Source: Smittium culicis
Lineage: Eukaryota > Kickxellomycota > Harpellomycetes > Harpellales > Legeriomycetaceae
NCBI GenBank assembly: GCA_001970855.1
Contig: LSSN01000681.1
Location: forward strand, 3,479-37,544
Reading direction: 5' to 3'
Length of the DNA stretch: 34,066 nt
This document shows positions 32,601-34,066 of this stretch, piece after piece. The notes beneath the pieces are model-generated. The model had not been told where the DNA came from. It did no database searches and worked only from the letters and a program-made list of their open reading frames with translations. A program made the position numbers and the translations under genes. Position 1 is the stretch's first letter. The number at the start of each line of letters is the position of its first letter.

Positions 32601-34066
32601 CCTTCCGTTGATAAACATACATACAAAAAAAATTAGCATAAAATAACACATATAAAATATATAGCGAATCAAGCATTTTTTCATACGAGAGCTGAATTCT
32701 TTATCACAATAATATTAGTTGCGTAAAAAAAACACTATTTCCGAGAAAAGACTATAAAAAAATTTCGTAACAGAATAATTACCATTTTTTTCTTTTTTTT
32801 TATATAATATTTCACTAATGCAGTAGTAGCTATAATTCGTAGCTCAGAATAGTTATAAATTTGTGGGGGAAATATTAATGCTCAAAAAAATTCAATAGTA
32901 GGTAGCAATACTTTGGGGAAATTTATAAAGTGGTTTCAAATTTGACAAAAATATGTGCTCATTTAAAGAAATCAAACTATAATACATCAACCAATTCTCA
33001 TTAAAAGAATATAACAAAATCTCTTTTATTTTTTAATTTTTTTCTAAAAATTATTAAAATAATTGTAGAAAGAATTGAAAATAGCGATCTGAAATTAAGA
33101 AATGTAAAAAAATGATCTATTGTGTTTTTTATAGATGTAGAAAAGTCTGTAATTACTTTGACCTCAATAAATTAGAAATAATAGCCGATTATAAGAAAAT
33201 TAAATAAATAAAACAATTATAATTTGCCAATTACAAAAGAAAACCCCTTTAAGATGAAAATTTTTATGCGCCCTTATTTACGCGATCTATTATATAAATA
33301 TATAGTGTGTGTGAGAAAAATAGATTATATATAATATTTAGGAATAATTTGTGAATATATTCTTAAATATATAAACGCATTATGTTATAAAAAATTATGG
33401 TTTTTTAATTCAAGATAGTCATGATATTTATATTAAATTATACTTAACTTCAATCAGGAGACATCATAATTGTTCAGATCTTATTAGGAAGAATATTAAA
33501 CTGAAATATCTTCAACCAATTGTCAGTGATTATAGAGATAAAATAGTTATAGATGGCAGCTAGTTGAAAATTTTAAAATAAACTTCCAATTTTGGCTTTT
33601 AAATACCACAAAATATTTAACAATAATTTTTTATTTATTTTTTAATCATTTTTAATATCTCATTACCCTTTTTATTTTATTTGACACAATAATTATCTAC
33701 CTGTATAAAGAATTTGAATTTTTATATTTAAAAAAGATCATTTATGTTTTTTTTTCACTTCAAAAAAAAAAATAAAGATTTACAAGAAAAAAATAAACCC
33801 AAGATTCAATATCAAAATCCAATTTAAAATACTTTATAATCCATTATAATATCATCTAAATAAATATAGAGAAAAATTAATTTGGAAACATAATATATTA
33901 AAAAAATATTTATCATGAAAGACACAAAAGTTCACCCATCACTTAGTTAATCTTTTACTATACTTGAAAAAAAAAAAATTTTAGGACTACATTAACCGAA
34001 CATATCAGAAATAATATTGCTTAATCTCGCCAGAAAACAAGCTCTGTGAAATATTATAAGCAGCTA
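29633..34066. other. 4.4-kb gene-free AT-rich region
   Basis: Apart from the element at 31121-31315 I see nothing that can be supported as a gene. The first 400 bp are pyrimidine-rich on the plus strand. The remainder is AT-rich with frequent stops in all frames, many A/T tracts and no tRNA-like A and B boxes. It may be intergenic, subtelomeric-like or repeat-derived DNA. Confidence 0.55.
31121..31315 (+). repeat. TTAA-flanked MITE-like element, copy B
   Basis: 195 bp with TTAA at both ends. The left terminus is TTAACCCATTTCCCGGGAGG and the right terminus is GAACGGGAAAGTGTTAA, giving imperfect inverted ends. It aligns end to end with the reverse complement of copy C and collinearly with copy A, sharing GGTAGACTA, TTTTAAAATAACA and AAATCATAAATGAATCATAAA. 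No open frame of note. Confidence 0.8.

Overview
The window is nuclear DNA of an AT-rich, intron-bearing fungus. Introns are spliceosomal (GT...AG); I could place 15, and all are 60-124 bp except one of 483 bp. The proteins include fungal-type Golgi and housekeeping factors, and all three standard stop codons are used. The base composition, the low-complexity N/S/K-rich proteins and the family mix would suit an early-diverging zygomycete-type fungus (for example Kickxellomycotina/Harpellales). That placement is an inference, not something the sequence proves.

Layout. 1-153 is a (ATA)n microsatellite, then 1.4 kb without genes. 1530-5891(+) is a two-exon 1415-aa protein with Myb/SANT-like domains at both ends, resembling GON4L at its C-terminus. 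6246-7487(-) is a four-exon rhomboid protease of the Rbd2 type that I rebuilt from short exons. 8991-12548(+) is a 1185-aa highly charged, apparently disordered protein that I do not recognise. 14728-16377(+) is an intronless 14-TM DHA2-type drug:H+ antiporter. 17192-19435(-) is a three-exon Golgi apyrase (GDA1/CD39 family). A compact cluster follows: riboflavin kinase (22302-22889, +), the beta subunit of protein geranylgeranyltransferase I (23309-25256, +, seven exons), an ankyrin-repeat protein (25570-26419, +) and a 71-aa I9-type protease inhibitor like yeast Pbi2 (26884-27099, -). From 28.0 to 29.6 kb lies a GC-elevated block with splice-like signals and open frames that I could not resolve into a gene. 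From 29.6 kb to the end I see no gene.

The genes do not form one pathway. Several act in the secretory or endomembrane system (rhomboid, apyrase, GGTase-I substrates such as Rho GTPases, vacuolar protease inhibitor), but their adjacency looks incidental.

The most notable unexplained structure is a dispersed family of about 200-bp elements flanked by TTAA with CCCTTTC-like inverted ends. There are four near-full copies (12.7, 14.1, 21.1 and 31.1 kb) plus partial copies clustered at 20.9-21.3 kb. They look like non-autonomous piggyBac-type MITEs. No transposase gene is visible in the window.
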